A stretch of 64,000 bases of DNA from Acetilactobacillus jinshanensis_A (GCA_043289735.1 CP171343.1:868001-932000); one strand, 5' to 3'. Numbered from the stretch's first letter, positions 8,402 to 18,401 are shown. A program made the numbers and translations. The notes: generated by a model not told the origin, from the sequence alone.

Positions 8402-8776
8402 ATGTTCAAAGAATTTAAAGACTTTATCTCACGCGGCAACGTCGTTGACATGGCCGTGGGCGTCATTATCGGCAGCGCCTTTACGGGCATCGTTAAATCG
8501 TTGACTAAGAATTTGATCAATCCGCTGATCGGTCTCTTTATGGGAAAAATTGATTTTTCCAGCCTTAAATTTACCATGGGTCAAGCCAGTTTCCAAGTCG
8601 GTAATTTCATCAATTCCATCATCAATTTTTTGATCATCGCCTTCGTCGTTTTCATGATCATTAAGCTCATCAACGCCCTATCTAAAAAAGAAAAGCAGAC
8701 CCAAGTCTCCACGACCGATCAATTATTAACGGAAATTCGAGATCTTTTACAGACTAAACCTAATTCAAAGCAATAA
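8402..8776 (+). CDS. mscL: Large-conductance mechanosensitive channel
   Basis: 124 residues, the normal MscL length. The start MFKEFKDFISRGNVVDMAVGVIIG is the typical amphipathic helix and first membrane segment, followed by the periplasmic-side loop, the second membrane segment (FLIIAFVVFMIIKLI) and a charged C-terminal helix. MscL opens under extreme membrane tension to release solutes on osmotic downshift. I chose the ATG at 8402, preceded by GAAAGGAT; an in-frame ATG at 8255 would add a non-homologous 49-residue leader without a Shine-Dalgarno. The other mechanosensitive channel in this window (34765-35598) is broken, so this may be the main safety valve. Confidence 0.95.
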   Translation: MFKEFKDFISRGNVVDMAVGVIIGSAFTGIVKSLTKNLINPLIGLFMGKIDFSSLKFTMGQASFQVGNFINSIINFLIIAFVVFMIIKLINALSKKEKQTQVSTTDQLLTEIRDLLQTKPNSKQ

Positions 8777-8810
8777 ATCCTTTCAATGATATAATCAAAG
8801 CGGAGATGAT

Positions 8811-9647
8811 ACGATCCCAACCATTAACGATGATCTGCTTCGAAAAACGATTCGAATTCGCCCTAATCACAGTTTTAAAGGAACTTACGGTAAAGTAACT
8901 CTAGTCGGCGGTAATCAACACTTCGGCGGTGCCATTATCATGGCCAGTTCCGCCGCGGTTTATTCCGGCGCCGGTTTAGTTACCACCGTTTCCGATATGG
9001 CCAACCTATCCAGTTTACACGCTCGGTTACCAGAAGCCATGATCGCCGACGTCAACGATCCCCAGCAGGTCAAGGATTTAATCCAGCCCGCTAAAGTCGT
9101 GGTTATCGGTTCCGGCTTCGGAACCGATCGCCAAAGCCAAAAAATTCTAAAAGAAGCTTTTAAAGCCATTTCACCTAATCAAATCGTGGTAATCGACGGT
9201 TCCGCCATTACCCTAGTTGCTGAAAAACACATTCCGTTACCGAAAGCTCACCTGATCTTCACCCCGCACCAGGTCGAATGGCAGCGCCTATCCGGTATTA
9301 AACTAGCCGATCAAGGTGACGTCAAAAAGAACCAAAAAGTCCGTGACCAACTGGGCGGTATCGTCGTCCTTAAATCTCATCACACCCAGATCTACAGTGA
9401 TCAGCCGATGCTCCAGAACCCGATCGGCACGCCCGCTCAAGCGACCGGCGGCATGGGTGATACCCTAGCCGGGATGGTCGGCGGCTTCTGCGCCCAGTTC
9501 GATAATCCGCTTAACGCGACCGCCTCGGCGGTTTACGCCCACAGCGATATCGCGGACCACTTAGCCCAAAATCAATACGTCGTCTTACCGACCCAAATCA
9601 TTAAGCACATCCCGCAATACATGAAACGACACGAAGCTCGGCGCTAA
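8811..9647 (+). CDS. nnrD: ADP-dependent NAD(P)H-hydrate dehydratase, start codon uncertain
   Basis: A YjeF C-terminal (ribokinase-fold) enzyme that repairs hydrated NADH/NADPH using ADP. Signatures are KGTYGKVTLVGG near the N-terminus and GTPAQATGGMGDTLAGMVGG near the C-terminus, the catalytic and nucleotide-binding loop. The conserved N-terminal segment lies upstream of the first in-frame ATG (8940), so the protein should begin near 8811. There the frame has only ACG and ATC codons after a GGAG site, and the nearby ATG (8806) is one frame off. Either a non-standard start is used or a one-base indel broke the start. A -10 TATAAT at 8790-8795 sits just upstream. Confidence 0.8.
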   Translation, partial: TIPTINDDLLRKTIRIRPNHSFKGTYGKVTLVGGNQHFGGAIIMASSAAVYSGAGLVTTVSDMANLSSLHARLPEAMIADVNDPQQVKDLIQPAKVVVIGSGFGTDRQSQKILKEAFKAISPNQIVVIDGSAITLVAEKHIPLPKAHLIFTPHQVEWQRLSGIKLADQGDVKKNQKVRDQLGGIVVLKSHHTQIYSDQPMLQNPIGTPAQATGGMGDTLAGMVGGFCAQFDNPLNATASAVYAHSDIADHLAQNQYVVLPTQIIKHIPQYMKRHEARR

Positions 9648-9672
9648 ACTTCAATATAATAAAAATAAAGAC

Positions 9673-9707
9673 CCGTTTTATCAATTAAATGGGTAAAACG
9701 GCTTTTT
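9673..9707 (+). terminator. Terminator after nnrD
   Basis: Inverted repeat CCGTTTTA (9673-9680) and TAAAACGG (9694-9701), followed by a T run at 9703-9707. Confidence 0.75.
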
Positions 9708-9727
9708 CATATCTACCAAGTTAATTT

Positions 9728-11098
9728 TTAAAAATTAATGTGGGACTTATTTAAGCACTGCTTAATCAAACTACTGATCAACGCTTTCGTCATCGCCGTA
9801 ATATGATGGGTCGTCTTAGCGGTTGATTTCGTTAACTGATTTAACGGCTTTATCCACGGTGCCAATGCGATGTAAAGCGTAAGCCTGAACGTTCGTCCGG
9901 TAAGCATTGACTTCATCGATAAAGTCATGATAATGGGGCTCAATGTAAACCAGCAACGACTTGAACATCCAGTAAGCGCTCCTCATGCTGACCCGCTGGC
10001 CCGTAATCCGATAGTTCTTAGGCGTCTCCGAAATGTTGGCGTAGAACGGCACGAACGGGCTGTAGCTAAGAAGCCCTAACGCTAACCATTCAATCCCCGC
10101 GTACTTATCGGGAACGTCATTCCGGATCTGTAAAATGTGCGAAGCAGCGTTCCGATCAATCGCGATCGGCCGAAATGCCGGATGATTAAACCGCTTCGGA
10201 TTCGTGAACGGATCATACGGCGTTCGCTGATAATGTGACGACAGGAAATGTTCCACGTCCTGAACGGAAATCTTGCGATCAGTATGATGAATAAACGGAA
10301 TCTCCTGACTCGTGGGGCGCTGCTTAATTTCCGGATTGAACATCTTCTGGCCGTACCAAGCTCGCGGGGTATTGTAACGGGAATCCCAGGTCGAATGCGT
10401 CCCGGCGATATTACGGAAGTTAAAACTACCCGGATGATTATTCAAATGATGTTCTTTGACAAAGTCCCGTAAGACAGCAGAATACATAAAATGATCGGGA
10501 TCGTTAAAGTCAACGTCCTGAATCATCATCTGGTTCGGGGCAATCGCGTAGGCGTCGTCCGGAATCCGTTCGGCCACCCAATGATGACCGCCGGCCGTTT
10601 CTAAGTACCAGACTTCGTTTTTATCAGAAAAAGCAATGCCGTTGCTTTCCGCGGTCCCGTACTTCGCCAATAATTTGCCTAAACGTTTAACCCCCTGCCG
10701 AGCGTTATCAATATAAGGCAGAACTAACGTCGGAATATCCTCTTCGTTAATACCCTTATCAACTAACGGATCGGCACCTAAGAAACGTTCGTTCGTAAAG
10801 GTGGTCTCCGTAGCACTCATCGCCACGTTCTTTTCGTTGATGCCGCCCTCTTCGTAACGGTGATCGGAATTACCGTTAATCGGTTGGGCCGTATAACGAT
10901 AAGCATGGCTCGGCAACGGAATTCTAAGCTATCTTTAGAAACATAAACGGCTGCGAAGAATTTGGCCGGAACGACCGTAAACTTGATCGGACCGATCGGC
11001 TGGGGATAATCTTCGTTGCGGGCGATCATCGTCGAGCCGTCAATACTAGCTTTTTTACCCACCAGCATGGTGGTACAAGCTAAATTATGTTTTTTCAT
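9728..11098 (-). pseudogene. pepD: C69-family dipeptidase (PepD), frameshifted
   Basis: The first part (start 11098, MKKHNLACTTMLVGKKASIDG) has Cys8, the N-terminal nucleophile of peptidase family C69, and GSTMIARNEDY. Homology then continues in another frame (from about 10916, PSHAYRYTAQPINGN onward) through 365 more residues that include EVWYLETAGGHHWVAERIPDD. A further shift near 9830 is likely, because the family's C-terminal helix continues as AMTKALISSLIKQCLNKSHINF down to 9728. One shift near 10916-10930 is certain. The intact enzyme is a broad-specificity cytoplasmic dipeptidase used in peptide nutrition. The residues left are well conserved, so the damage is recent or is a sequencing indel. 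Confidence 0.85.
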
Positions 11099-11123
11099 AA
11101 CTTATCACTCTCTTACTTAAAAA

Positions 11124-13547
11124 CTAATTAGCAACCACGTTAACGATCTTGCCAGGAATTACGATTACCTTTCGAATCGTCTTGCCGTTCGTGAACTTCT
11201 TAATCCGCGAATTAGCTAAAGCGGTCTTCTTAATAGTAGCTTTATCAGCTTTCTTATCAAAGGTCAAAACGACCCGGACTTTACCGTTGACCTGAATCGC
11301 CATCTTCATCTTGGTCTGGACTAACTTACTAGCGTCGTACTTCGGCCAGGACTGATAAGTAATGGTACCGTGATGACCTAATCGCTGCCAGAGTTCTTCA
11401 CAAACGTGCGGCGTGATCGGGTAAATCAACTTAACGAAGCCTTCGATATAACGCTTCGGAATAACTTTAGCTTTAGCAGCCTGATTAGTAAAGACCATCA
11501 TCTTAGAAATCGCGATGTCAAAACGCATGTGTTCGTAATTATAGGTAACGTCTTTGACCATCTTATTGTAGATCCGGTCTAAGGAATGATCGTTCTTGGA
11601 ACCGATGTTACTACGGACTTTACCATTATTATCAATAATCAGGTTCCAGATTCGGTTGACCCAGCGGTAGACACCTTTAATATCAGAGGTACTCCACGGC
11701 TTAGCCTTGGTCAACGGCCCCATGAACATTTCGTAAAGCCGTAACGTATCAGCACCGTACTTCTTAACGATGTCATCCGGGTTAACGACGTTGCCCTTCG
11801 ACTTGGACATCTTGACGTGATGCTTACCTAAGATCATCCCTTGGTTAACTAACTTATGGAACGGTTCTTTAGTGGGTACTACTCCGATATCATACAAGAA
11901 CTTATGCCAGAAACGGGCGTAAAGCAAATGCAGAACCGCATGTTCAGCACCGCCGACGTATAAATCAACCGGTAACCAGTACTTCATAGCCTTCTTACTA
12001 GCTAAGGCGTGGTTATTATGCGGATCACAATAACGTAAGTAGTACCAGGAGCTGCCGGCCCACTGCGGCATGGTGTTGGTTTCACGTTTACCCTTCATGC
12101 CGGTCTTGGGATCCGTAACGTTGACCCAGTCTTTTAGGTTAGCTAGCGGACTTTCCATACTGCCGGATTCTTTAAAATCATTAGCCTTAGGTAATTTCAA
12201 CGGCAACTGATCTTCCGGAACCATGGTCGTCTTGCCGTTTTCCCAGTGAATCGCCGGAATCGGTTCACCCCAGTATCGCTGACGGGAGAAGATCCAGTCA
12301 CGAAGACGGTAGTTAGTCTTTCGTTTACCGCAGTGATGATCTTCTAACCATTTAATCGCGGCTTTAATGGCCTGCTTCTGGTTCATGCCGTTTAAGAATC
12401 CGGAATTAACATGGGTCCCGTCACCGGTATAAGCCTCTTTCTTAATGTTGCCGCCTTTGATGACCTGAATCATCGGTAAGTGAAATTTCTTAGCAAAGGC
12501 GTAATCCCGAGTGTCGTGAGCCGGCACCGCCATTACGGCACCGGTACCGTACGACGGTAAGACGTAGTCACCGATCCAGACCGGAACCTTGCGGTCGTTA
12601 ATCGGATCAATAGCGTAAGCACCGGTAAAGACGCCGGTCTTATGCTTATTCAAATCCGTCCGTTCCAAATCGGACTTAGTAGCGATCTTTTTACGGTAAG
12701 CCTTAATCTTAGGTGCCTGGGCGGACGTCATGATCTTATCGACGGCTTTATGTTCGGGTGATAATACTAAGTAGGTACAGCCGAATAACGTATCCGGACG
12801 GGTAGTAAAGACTTCAATCTTAGTGTCGGGGTGACCAGCGACTTTAAAGTAAACGGCGGCCCCTCGCGAACGACCGATCCAGTTCCGCTGCATCCGTTTA
12901 ATACTCTTTGGCCAGTCAATGGTCTTTAAGCCATCAAGTAATTTATCGGCATATTTAGTGATTCGTAAGACCCATTGACGCATCGGAACTCGGTATACCG
13001 GGTAGCCGCCACGAACGGTCTTACCGTCCTTGACTTCTTCGTTGGCAACGACGGTACCGCCCATAAAATCAGGTGCCCAGTTAACGTCAATCTTATTTTC
13101 ATAGGCCAGACCGTGCTTATACATCTGTTCAAAAATCCACTGGGTCCACTTATAATAATTAGGATCCGTTGTGTTGATTTCACGGTCCCAGTCGTAAGAA
13201 AAGCCTAGCGACTGGATCTGCCGACGGAAATGATTAATGTTTTCTTCAGTAAACTTACCGGGTTCATGATGGGTCTTTAAAGCGTATTGTTCAGCTGGTA
13301 AACCAAAGGCATCCCAGCCCATCGGATGCAATACGTTAAAGCCCTGCATCCGTTTCATCCGGGCAATGATATCAGTTGCGGTATAGCCTTCCGGATGGCC
13401 CACGTGTAAGCCTTGGCCGGACGGGTACGGGAACATGTCTAAAACGTAATACTTCGGCTTCGAAAAATCATTACTAGCTTTAAACGTTTTATGAGTAAGC
13501 CAGTAATGCTGCCATTTTTTTTCAATTTTATTATGGTTATAAGCCAT
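11124..13547 (-). CDS. leuS: Leucyl-tRNA synthetase
   Basis: 807 residues, complete. The class I signature HVGH is at 48-51 and KMSKS near residue 575; the CP1 editing domain includes TTRPDTLFG and the AVPAHDTRDY stretch. It charges tRNA-Leu in the cytoplasm. Start ATG at 13547 follows a GGAAG site. The gene is preceded by a T-box leader (13573-13828), so it should be induced by uncharged tRNA-Leu. It is open from end to end with all motifs kept, in contrast to the broken neighbours pepD and the aminotransferases. Confidence 0.97.
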   Translation of the reverse strand: MAYNHNKIEKKWQHYWLTHKTFKASNDFSKPKYYVLDMFPYPSGQGLHVGHPEGYTATDIIARMKRMQGFNVLHPMGWDAFGLPAEQYALKTHHEPGKFTEENINHFRRQIQSLGFSYDWDREINTTDPNYYKWTQWIFEQMYKHGLAYENKIDVNWAPDFMGGTVVANEEVKDGKTVRGGYPVYRVPMRQWVLRITKYADKLLDGLKTIDWPKSIKRMQRNWIGRSRGAAVYFKVAGHPDTKIEVFTTRPDTLFGCTYLVLSPEHKAVDKIMTSAQAPKIKAYRKKIATKSDLERTDLNKHKTGVFTGAYAIDPINDRKVPVWIGDYVLPSYGTGAVMAVPAHDTRDYAFAKKFHLPMIQVIKGGNIKKEAYTGDGTHVNSGFLNGMNQKQAIKAAIKWLEDHHCGKRKTNYRLRDWIFSRQRYWGEPIPAIHWENGKTTMVPEDQLPLKLPKANDFKESGSMESPLANLKDWVNVTDPKTGMKGKRETNTMPQWAGSSWYYLRYCDPHNNHALASKKAMKYWLPVDLYVGGAEHAVLHLLYARFWHKFLYDIGVVPTKEPFHKLVNQGMILGKHHVKMSKSKGNVVNPDDIVKKYGADTLRLYEMFMGPLTKAKPWSTSDIKGVYRWVNRIWNLIIDNNGKVRSNIGSKNDHSLDRIYNKMVKDVTYNYEHMRFDIAISKMMVFTNQAAKAKVIPKRYIEGFVKLIYPITPHVCEELWQRLGHHGTITYQSWPKYDASKLVQTKMKMAIQVNGKVRVVLTFDKKADKATIKKTALANSRIKKFTNGKTIRKVIVIPGKIVNVVAN

Positions 13548-13572
13548 ATGAATCTTCCTTTCAGAGTAACGA

Positions 13573-13617
13573 GAAAAACGCCCTATTAAATCTACAAAAA
13601 TAGTAGAAATAATAGGA
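13573..13617 (-). terminator. T-box regulated terminator of leuS
   Basis: CCTATT...GTAG arms (13582-13617) form a long AT-rich hairpin, followed on the minus strand by CGTTTTTC. Confidence 0.8.
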
Positions 13618-13828
13618 CGAAATTTTCCGCGTTACCACCTAAATTCCTTACTTAAGTAAGGCACTTGATTATCATTAACGCTGACTGAACGTTTAAGCCT
13701 ACGTTATTTTCAGCTTAACCATCCGCGACGAGTTCGGCTAACCAAAGTCTAAATTCACATCCGCCATTTAGTCGCTGAAAGATCAACTAACTTACTAATT
13801 CGCTTCACATCAATTTAATATTAAGTTA
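13573..13828 (-). promoter_or_regulatory. T-box leader of leuS
   Basis: The minus strand has the T-box core AGGTGGTAACGCGG (13627-13640), a stem I apical region with AATGG near 13760, and a probable specifier codon CTC (13730-13732) matching leucine. A terminator (13573-13617) follows, competing with the antiterminator. A -10 TATACT is at 13834-13839. Uncharged tRNA-Leu should favour readthrough into leuS. Confidence 0.9.
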
Positions 13829-13903
13829 TTTTTAGTATAGCACATCGGAATTCAGTTGGTTAGAATAGCCTTAGATAATCCTTTAATAAGAGAGTGAATC
13901 AAA

Positions 13904-14467
13904 TTGAAGATTCCCGCAGCTTTGAAATACAGCCACGTTCTGCTGCAACAAGTGGTTCAGCCGGGTGACCGCGTTATCGACGCCACGATGGGCAACGGCA
14001 ACGATACCGCTTTTCTGGCCAAACTCGTGGGTGATCGCGGCAACGTATACGCTTTTGACATTCAAGAACAGGCCATCCAAAAAACTAAGCAACGGTTAAT
14101 CAATAACAATCTTACCAAGCCCGTCACTTTATATCATACGGGTCACCAAAATCTATTGGACACCATCGGCATGACGTCGATCTCAGCCGCTATTTTTAAC
14201 CTCGGTTACTTACCCGGTGGCAATAAAAAAATCATTACCCATCCCCAAACGACCATAAGCGCACTTAAACAATGCTTAATGATCTTACAGAACGGCGGCG
14301 TGATCGTTTTAGTTCTATACTACGGACATCCCGGCGGCAAACCGGAAAAGAACGACGTTTTAAAATTCGCCAGTCAACTGAATCAGAAACGATACACCGT
14401 TTTGAAATATCAATTCATTAACCAGATCAACGATCCGCCGATTTTATTAGCGATCCAAAAATTATAA
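13904..14467 (+). CDS. mnmM: tRNA (mnm5s2U34) methyltransferase, YtqB/MnmM family
   Basis: 187 residues, a class I SAM-dependent methyltransferase. The SAM loop reads VIDATMGNGNDTAFLA (about 23-38), followed by VYAFDIQEQAI. The NLGYLPGG segment is typical of the YtqB family, which was shown in Bacillus to complete the 5-methylaminomethyl-2-thiouridine wobble modification of tRNA. The start is a TTG at 13904 with an AGAGAG purine run about 8 nt upstream; no in-frame ATG fits. It is one of the few plus-strand genes and shares a bidirectional terminator with metK. Confidence 0.85.
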   Translation: MKIPAALKYSHVLLQQVVQPGDRVIDATMGNGNDTAFLAKLVGDRGNVYAFDIQEQAIQKTKQRLINNNLTKPVTLYHTGHQNLLDTIGMTSISAAIFNLGYLPGGNKKIITHPQTTISALKQCLMILQNGGVIVLVLYYGHPGGKPEKNDVLKFASQLNQKRYTVLKYQFINQINDPPILLAIQKL

Positions 14468-14483
14468 TTCGAATTTCTAAATA

Positions 14484-14522
14484 AAAAAATCGTCCTAATT
14501 TTAATAATTAGGACGATTTTTT
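14484..14522. terminator. Bidirectional terminator between mnmM and metK
   Basis: A near-perfect inverted repeat (AAATCGTCCTAATT and its complement) flanked by A and T runs, serving the convergent genes on both strands. Confidence 0.9.
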
Positions 14523-14540
14523 ATTTTAATTTTAATTAAT

Positions 14541-15734
14541 TTATTTCAAATGAAAATACTTCTTTAAAGCCGGGACCTTATCGGTATGTTCCCACGGTAA
14601 ATCAATATCGGTTCGACCAAAATGACCATAAGCAGCGGTCTGCTCATAAATCGGCCGACGTAAATTCAAACCATAAATAATTCCTAACGGACGAAGATCA
14701 AAAATCTTTCGAACGGCTTTATTTAAAGCTTCGTTGGAAACTTTACCAGTCCCAAAGGTATTAACCGTAACTGATACCGGCTGCGCAACCCCGATCGCAT
14801 AAGCTAACTGAAGTTCCACTTGGTGGGCTAGACCAGCGGCAACGATGTTTTTAGCAACGTAACGGGCTGCGTAACAAGCTGAACGGTCCACTTTCGACGG
14901 ATCTTTACCGGAAAAGGCACCACCACCGTGACGAGCAGCACCCCCGTAAGTATCAACGATGATCTTACGACCGGTTAAACCGGCATCACCGTGAGGACCG
15001 CCGATAACGAACGGACCCGCCGGATTAACGAAGTATTTCGTTTTATCATCCAATAATTTACTCGGAATAACTTGCTTAATAATCTTATTAATCACGTCAT
15101 GACGAATCTGTTTCATACTAACGTCCGGATCATGCTGGGTACTGATAACCACGGTATCAACCCGAAACGGTCGATCGTTATCATCGTATTCAACGGTAAC
15201 TTCCGACTTAGCATCGGGACGTAAGTAAGGAATAACCCCGCTTTTACGGACCTTAGTGGTGTAAAGCATTAATTTATCAGCTAATTCAATCGGCATCGGC
15301 ATTAACTCAGGCGTTTCGTCGGTGGCGTAACCAAACATAATTCCTTGATCACCGGCACCCATCCGATCGAACTTATCTTTATCACCTTGCCGGGCTTCAA
15401 CGGAATTATCAACCCCGTGAGCAATGTTAGGTGACTGATGATCTAAAGCCACCAGAACGGCACACGTGTCAGCGTTAAAGCCGTAGGCATCGGTATTATA
15501 ACCGATTCGCTTAATGGTGTGCCGAACGACCTTCTGAATATCAACGTGAGCTTTACTAGTGATTTCACCAAATACTAGGACCAAACCAGTCGTGACCGAA
15601 CATTCACAGGCCACGTGAGACTTCGGATCTTTGGCCAGATATGCATCTAAAACGGCATCGCTAATTTGATCGGCAACCTTATCCGGATGACCTTCCGAAA
15701 CCGATTCAGATGTAAATAAATGTTTATTTCTCAA
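14541..15734 (-). CDS. metK: S-adenosylmethionine synthetase
   Basis: 397 residues, complete. It makes SAM from methionine and ATP. The ATP-binding GHPDKVADQISDAVLDA (about 17-33), the glycine-rich GAGDQG and GGAARHGGGAFSGKDPSKVDRSA motifs are intact. Translation starts at a TTG (15734), placed by homology of the N-terminus (KHLFTSESVSEGHPDK); a GGGGG site lies 10 nt upstream inside an S(MK)-box, so SAM should block ribosome binding and shut off the gene. Confidence 0.96.
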   Translation of the reverse strand: MRNKHLFTSESVSEGHPDKVADQISDAVLDAYLAKDPKSHVACECSVTTGLVLVFGEITSKAHVDIQKVVRHTIKRIGYNTDAYGFNADTCAVLVALDHQSPNIAHGVDNSVEARQGDKDKFDRMGAGDQGIMFGYATDETPELMPMPIELADKLMLYTTKVRKSGVIPYLRPDAKSEVTVEYDDNDRPFRVDTVVISTQHDPDVSMKQIRHDVINKIIKQVIPSKLLDDKTKYFVNPAGPFVIGGPHGDAGLTGRKIIVDTYGGAARHGGGAFSGKDPSKVDRSACYAARYVAKNIVAAGLAHQVELQLAYAIGVAQPVSVTVNTFGTGKVSNEALNKAVRKIFDLRPLGIIYGLNLRRPIYEQTAAYGHFGRTDIDLPWEHTDKVPALKKYFHLK

Positions 15735-15741
15735 CTTAAAA

Positions 15742-15808
15742 GTTCCCCCTATAAAAAGTTTTACAGGTTACAAGGCATCTTCACAATAAGTGAATCCTAT
15801 CGGGAATA
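15742..15808 (-). promoter_or_regulatory. S(MK)-box (SAM-III) riboswitch of metK
   Basis: The minus-strand leader contains TTCCCGATAGGA, then AGATGCCTTGTAACC, then AGGGGGAA just before the start codon. This is the order and wording of the S(MK)-box of lactic acid bacteria. SAM binding pairs the Shine-Dalgarno with the upstream element and stops translation. Confidence 0.9.
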
Positions 15809-15827
15809 TGCACATATAACGCTAGTT

Positions 15828-15833
15828 ATCATA
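15828..15833 (-). promoter_or_regulatory. -10 element of the metK promoter
   Basis: TATGAT on the minus strand, about 20 nt upstream of the S(MK)-box. No strong -35 was found. Confidence 0.5.
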
Positions 15834-15860
15834 CCATATTTAGATAATCTTTAGTAAATT

Positions 15861-18401
15861 TTAAATCAGATGATCTAAACGCATTCGTTTTGCTAGATAT
15901 TTACCGGTCTGACTCTTTGATGACTTAGCAATATCACGTGGCGTTCCGGTGGCAACTACTTTACCACCGTGAATGCCGCCTTTAGGTCCTAAATCAATTA
16001 CGTAATCAGCATTCATAATTACGTCAAGATCATGTTCAATTACCACTAAAGTAGCGCCCTCGTGAATCAACTGATCAAAAACGTGATTCAAGACCTGAAC
16101 GTCTTTCGGATGTAGACCGACGGACGGTTCATCAAAAACAAACAGGGTATCGTCCTGATGACGGCCCATCTGAGAAACTAATTTCAAACGCTGGGCTTCA
16201 CCACCGGACAGAATGGGTGTGCTTTCACCTAAAATCAGATAACCTAAGCCCATTCGATCCAAGGCCTTCAGGATAAATTCAATCTTCTTCTGATTTCGAA
16301 AGACCTTTTCAGCATCCCGCACCGATAGGTTTAAAACGTCGGCGATGCTATAACCGTGCCATTTAACCGCTAACGTCGCTTTTGAATAACGTTTTCCGTG
16401 GCAAACCGGACAGGTCATGGTCATGTCGGGAAGATATTGGATATCTAGCGAAATGGAACCGGTCCCCTGACAATTAGGACAGGCTCCCGATTTAACGTTG
16501 TAGGAAAAGTGACCCGCTCGCCAATGACGCTTCTTAGCTAACGGCGTTTTTGCAAATAATTTTCGGATCGGACTCCAGATTCCACAATAGGTTGCGACCG
16601 TCGAACGAACGTTTTTACCGATCGGGACGGAATCAATTTTGATAACCCGTTTCAAGCCGCCGTTATTAAAACCGGTTACATAGGACGGTAACTTACGATG
16701 ATTAATCTTAGCCTGCATGGATTTCACTAAACCGTCCATGATCAAAGTCGACTTACCAGCACCGGAGTAGCCAGAAATCACCGTTAAGCGCTTCTTCGGA
16801 AATTTAGCGTGAACATGATGAAGATTAAACCGGTGATTAATGCTCAAGTCTAAGTGACCGTATTTAAAGATCCGGTCCTTAGGCGGCTGATGACGAACGA
16901 TGATTTTAGCATCGCCCTTTAAGAACGGCGCAATTAAGGAATGCGGCTTCCGCTCGATTTCCTTCGGCGTCCCGTGATCAACGATGGTGCCGCCGAGTCG
17001 ACCGGCTTTGGGCCCAATTTCAATAACGTAATCAGCGGCCGAGATAATATCAATATTATGGTCGACGACCACCAATGAATTACCTTGGGCAACTAATTGC
17101 CGTAGGACTTTAACTAACCCGGCAACGTTAGCGGCATGTAAGCCGACCGAGGGTTCATCCAAAACGTAAAGGACGCCCGTCGTCTGGCTGCGTAACGTTC
17201 GACCTAACTGAATCCGCTGCAGTTCACCGGTCGATAGCGTATTTCCGGCTCGCGATAAAGTTAAATAATCCAGACCCAGATCATAGAGCGGTTTAATAGT
17301 GTCCATAAATTCATTGATTAAGGTCTTACCTAATTTATGCATAGTTTCCGGTAACCATTTCATGACTTTCTTCATAAACGGCTTTAATTCCGTTAAGGTC
17401 ATATTACAGACCTGACCGATATTTTTACCCGCTAATTTAGTTCGATACAAACTCGGGTCAAAACGGGCCCCGTGACAACGCGGACAAACGCCAAACTCGT
17501 AAAAGCGATCCAGACGTTTAATCGCCCTGGCGTTATGAGTCGTTGCCAAGCTGTCTTCAACGGCCGCAAACGCGTTTTCATACTTAGCGTTGTTCATGTG
17601 AAAAATCTTGCCGGTTCGGGACGGAATATTAATCGCGTAGGTCTTCTTAGGTCCGGCATAGACCAAATGCTTTTCACGGTCCGTTAAATCTTTAAACGGA
17701 ACGTTAATCCGGATCCCGACTTCACGGGCGACCCACTGCATAAAATTACGGCCTGGTAAACGCCACGAAGCTACGGCACCGTCCATAATGGTCTTATTCG
17801 GATCCGGGACTAATCGTGATTTAACGATTCGACGAACCTTACCGGTCCCTTGACATTCTTTACAAGCCCCGTCGGAATTAAAGGCAAAGTCTTCCGCACT
17901 GGGGGCCATAAATACTTTTCCACAGGTCGGACATTTAATTTTGCCCATGGCGTGACCGGGCATATCCATGGCTTGAGCAACTTTAATGGTCGGCGGAACC
18001 TGATGCCCGTTCGGACACTGATGCGATCCTAATCGTGAAAACATTAAACGTAAAACGTTTAAGCCTTCTGACATGGTACCCACGGTTGAACGATCGCCGG
18101 GAACGGTCGGCCGCTGACGTAAAGCAATGGCACTCGGTAAATACTTAACCTTCCGAACGTTAGCACGACCCACTTGTCCGATTCGACGCCGGGTATAAGT
18201 TGCTAAAGCGTTTAAATAACGCCGGGCGCCTTCAGCATATAAAACACCCATCGCTAAGGAAGATTTACCGGATCCCGAAACTCCGGTAATTGCAACGAAC
18301 GAATTTAACGGAATCGAAACGTTAACGTTCTTTAAATTATTAACTTTAGCACCATAAACTTCAATATTATTAGGTATCGTTTCTTTATGTCGAATTGGCA
18401 T
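15861..18401 (-). CDS. UvrA2-type excinuclease ATPase subunit
   Basis: 846 residues from the ATG at 18401, chosen because AGGG lies 9 nt upstream; the ATG at 18410 overlaps that site. There are two ABC ATPase modules. The first has GVSGSGKSS and STGELQRIQLGR with VLDEPSVGLH; the second has GYSGAGKST and LSGGEAQRLKLVSQ with VFDEPSVGLH. Zinc-finger cysteine pairs occur (CPNGH/CPTC, CKEC, CPRC, CPNC/CPVC). It is about 100 residues shorter than housekeeping UvrA. The shortness fits class II UvrA proteins, which lack the UvrB-binding domain and are linked to DNA-damage or drug tolerance. It stands alone between metK and the tRNA cluster. A housekeeping UvrA role is unlikely but not excluded. Confidence 0.85.
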   Translation of the reverse strand: MPIRHKETIPNNIEVYGAKVNNLKNVNVSIPLNSFVAITGVSGSGKSSLAMGVLYAEGARRYLNALATYTRRRIGQVGRANVRKVKYLPSAIALRQRPTVPGDRSTVGTMSEGLNVLRLMFSRLGSHQCPNGHQVPPTIKVAQAMDMPGHAMGKIKCPTCGKVFMAPSAEDFAFNSDGACKECQGTGKVRRIVKSRLVPDPNKTIMDGAVASWRLPGRNFMQWVAREVGIRINVPFKDLTDREKHLVYAGPKKTYAINIPSRTGKIFHMNNAKYENAFAAVEDSLATTHNARAIKRLDRFYEFGVCPRCHGARFDPSLYRTKLAGKNIGQVCNMTLTELKPFMKKVMKWLPETMHKLGKTLINEFMDTIKPLYDLGLDYLTLSRAGNTLSTGELQRIQLGRTLRSQTTGVLYVLDEPSVGLHAANVAGLVKVLRQLVAQGNSLVVVDHNIDIISAADYVIEIGPKAGRLGGTIVDHGTPKEIERKPHSLIAPFLKGDAKIIVRHQPPKDRIFKYGHLDLSINHRFNLHHVHAKFPKKRLTVISGYSGAGKSTLIMDGLVKSMQAKINHRKLPSYVTGFNNGGLKRVIKIDSVPIGKNVRSTVATYCGIWSPIRKLFAKTPLAKKRHWRAGHFSYNVKSGACPNCQGTGSISLDIQYLPDMTMTCPVCHGKRYSKATLAVKWHGYSIADVLNLSVRDAEKVFRNQKKIEFILKALDRMGLGYLILGESTPILSGGEAQRLKLVSQMGRHQDDTLFVFDEPSVGLHPKDVQVLNHVFDQLIHEGATLVVIEHDLDVIMNADYVIDLGPKGGIHGGKVVATGTPRDIAKSSKSQTGKYLAKRMRLDHLI

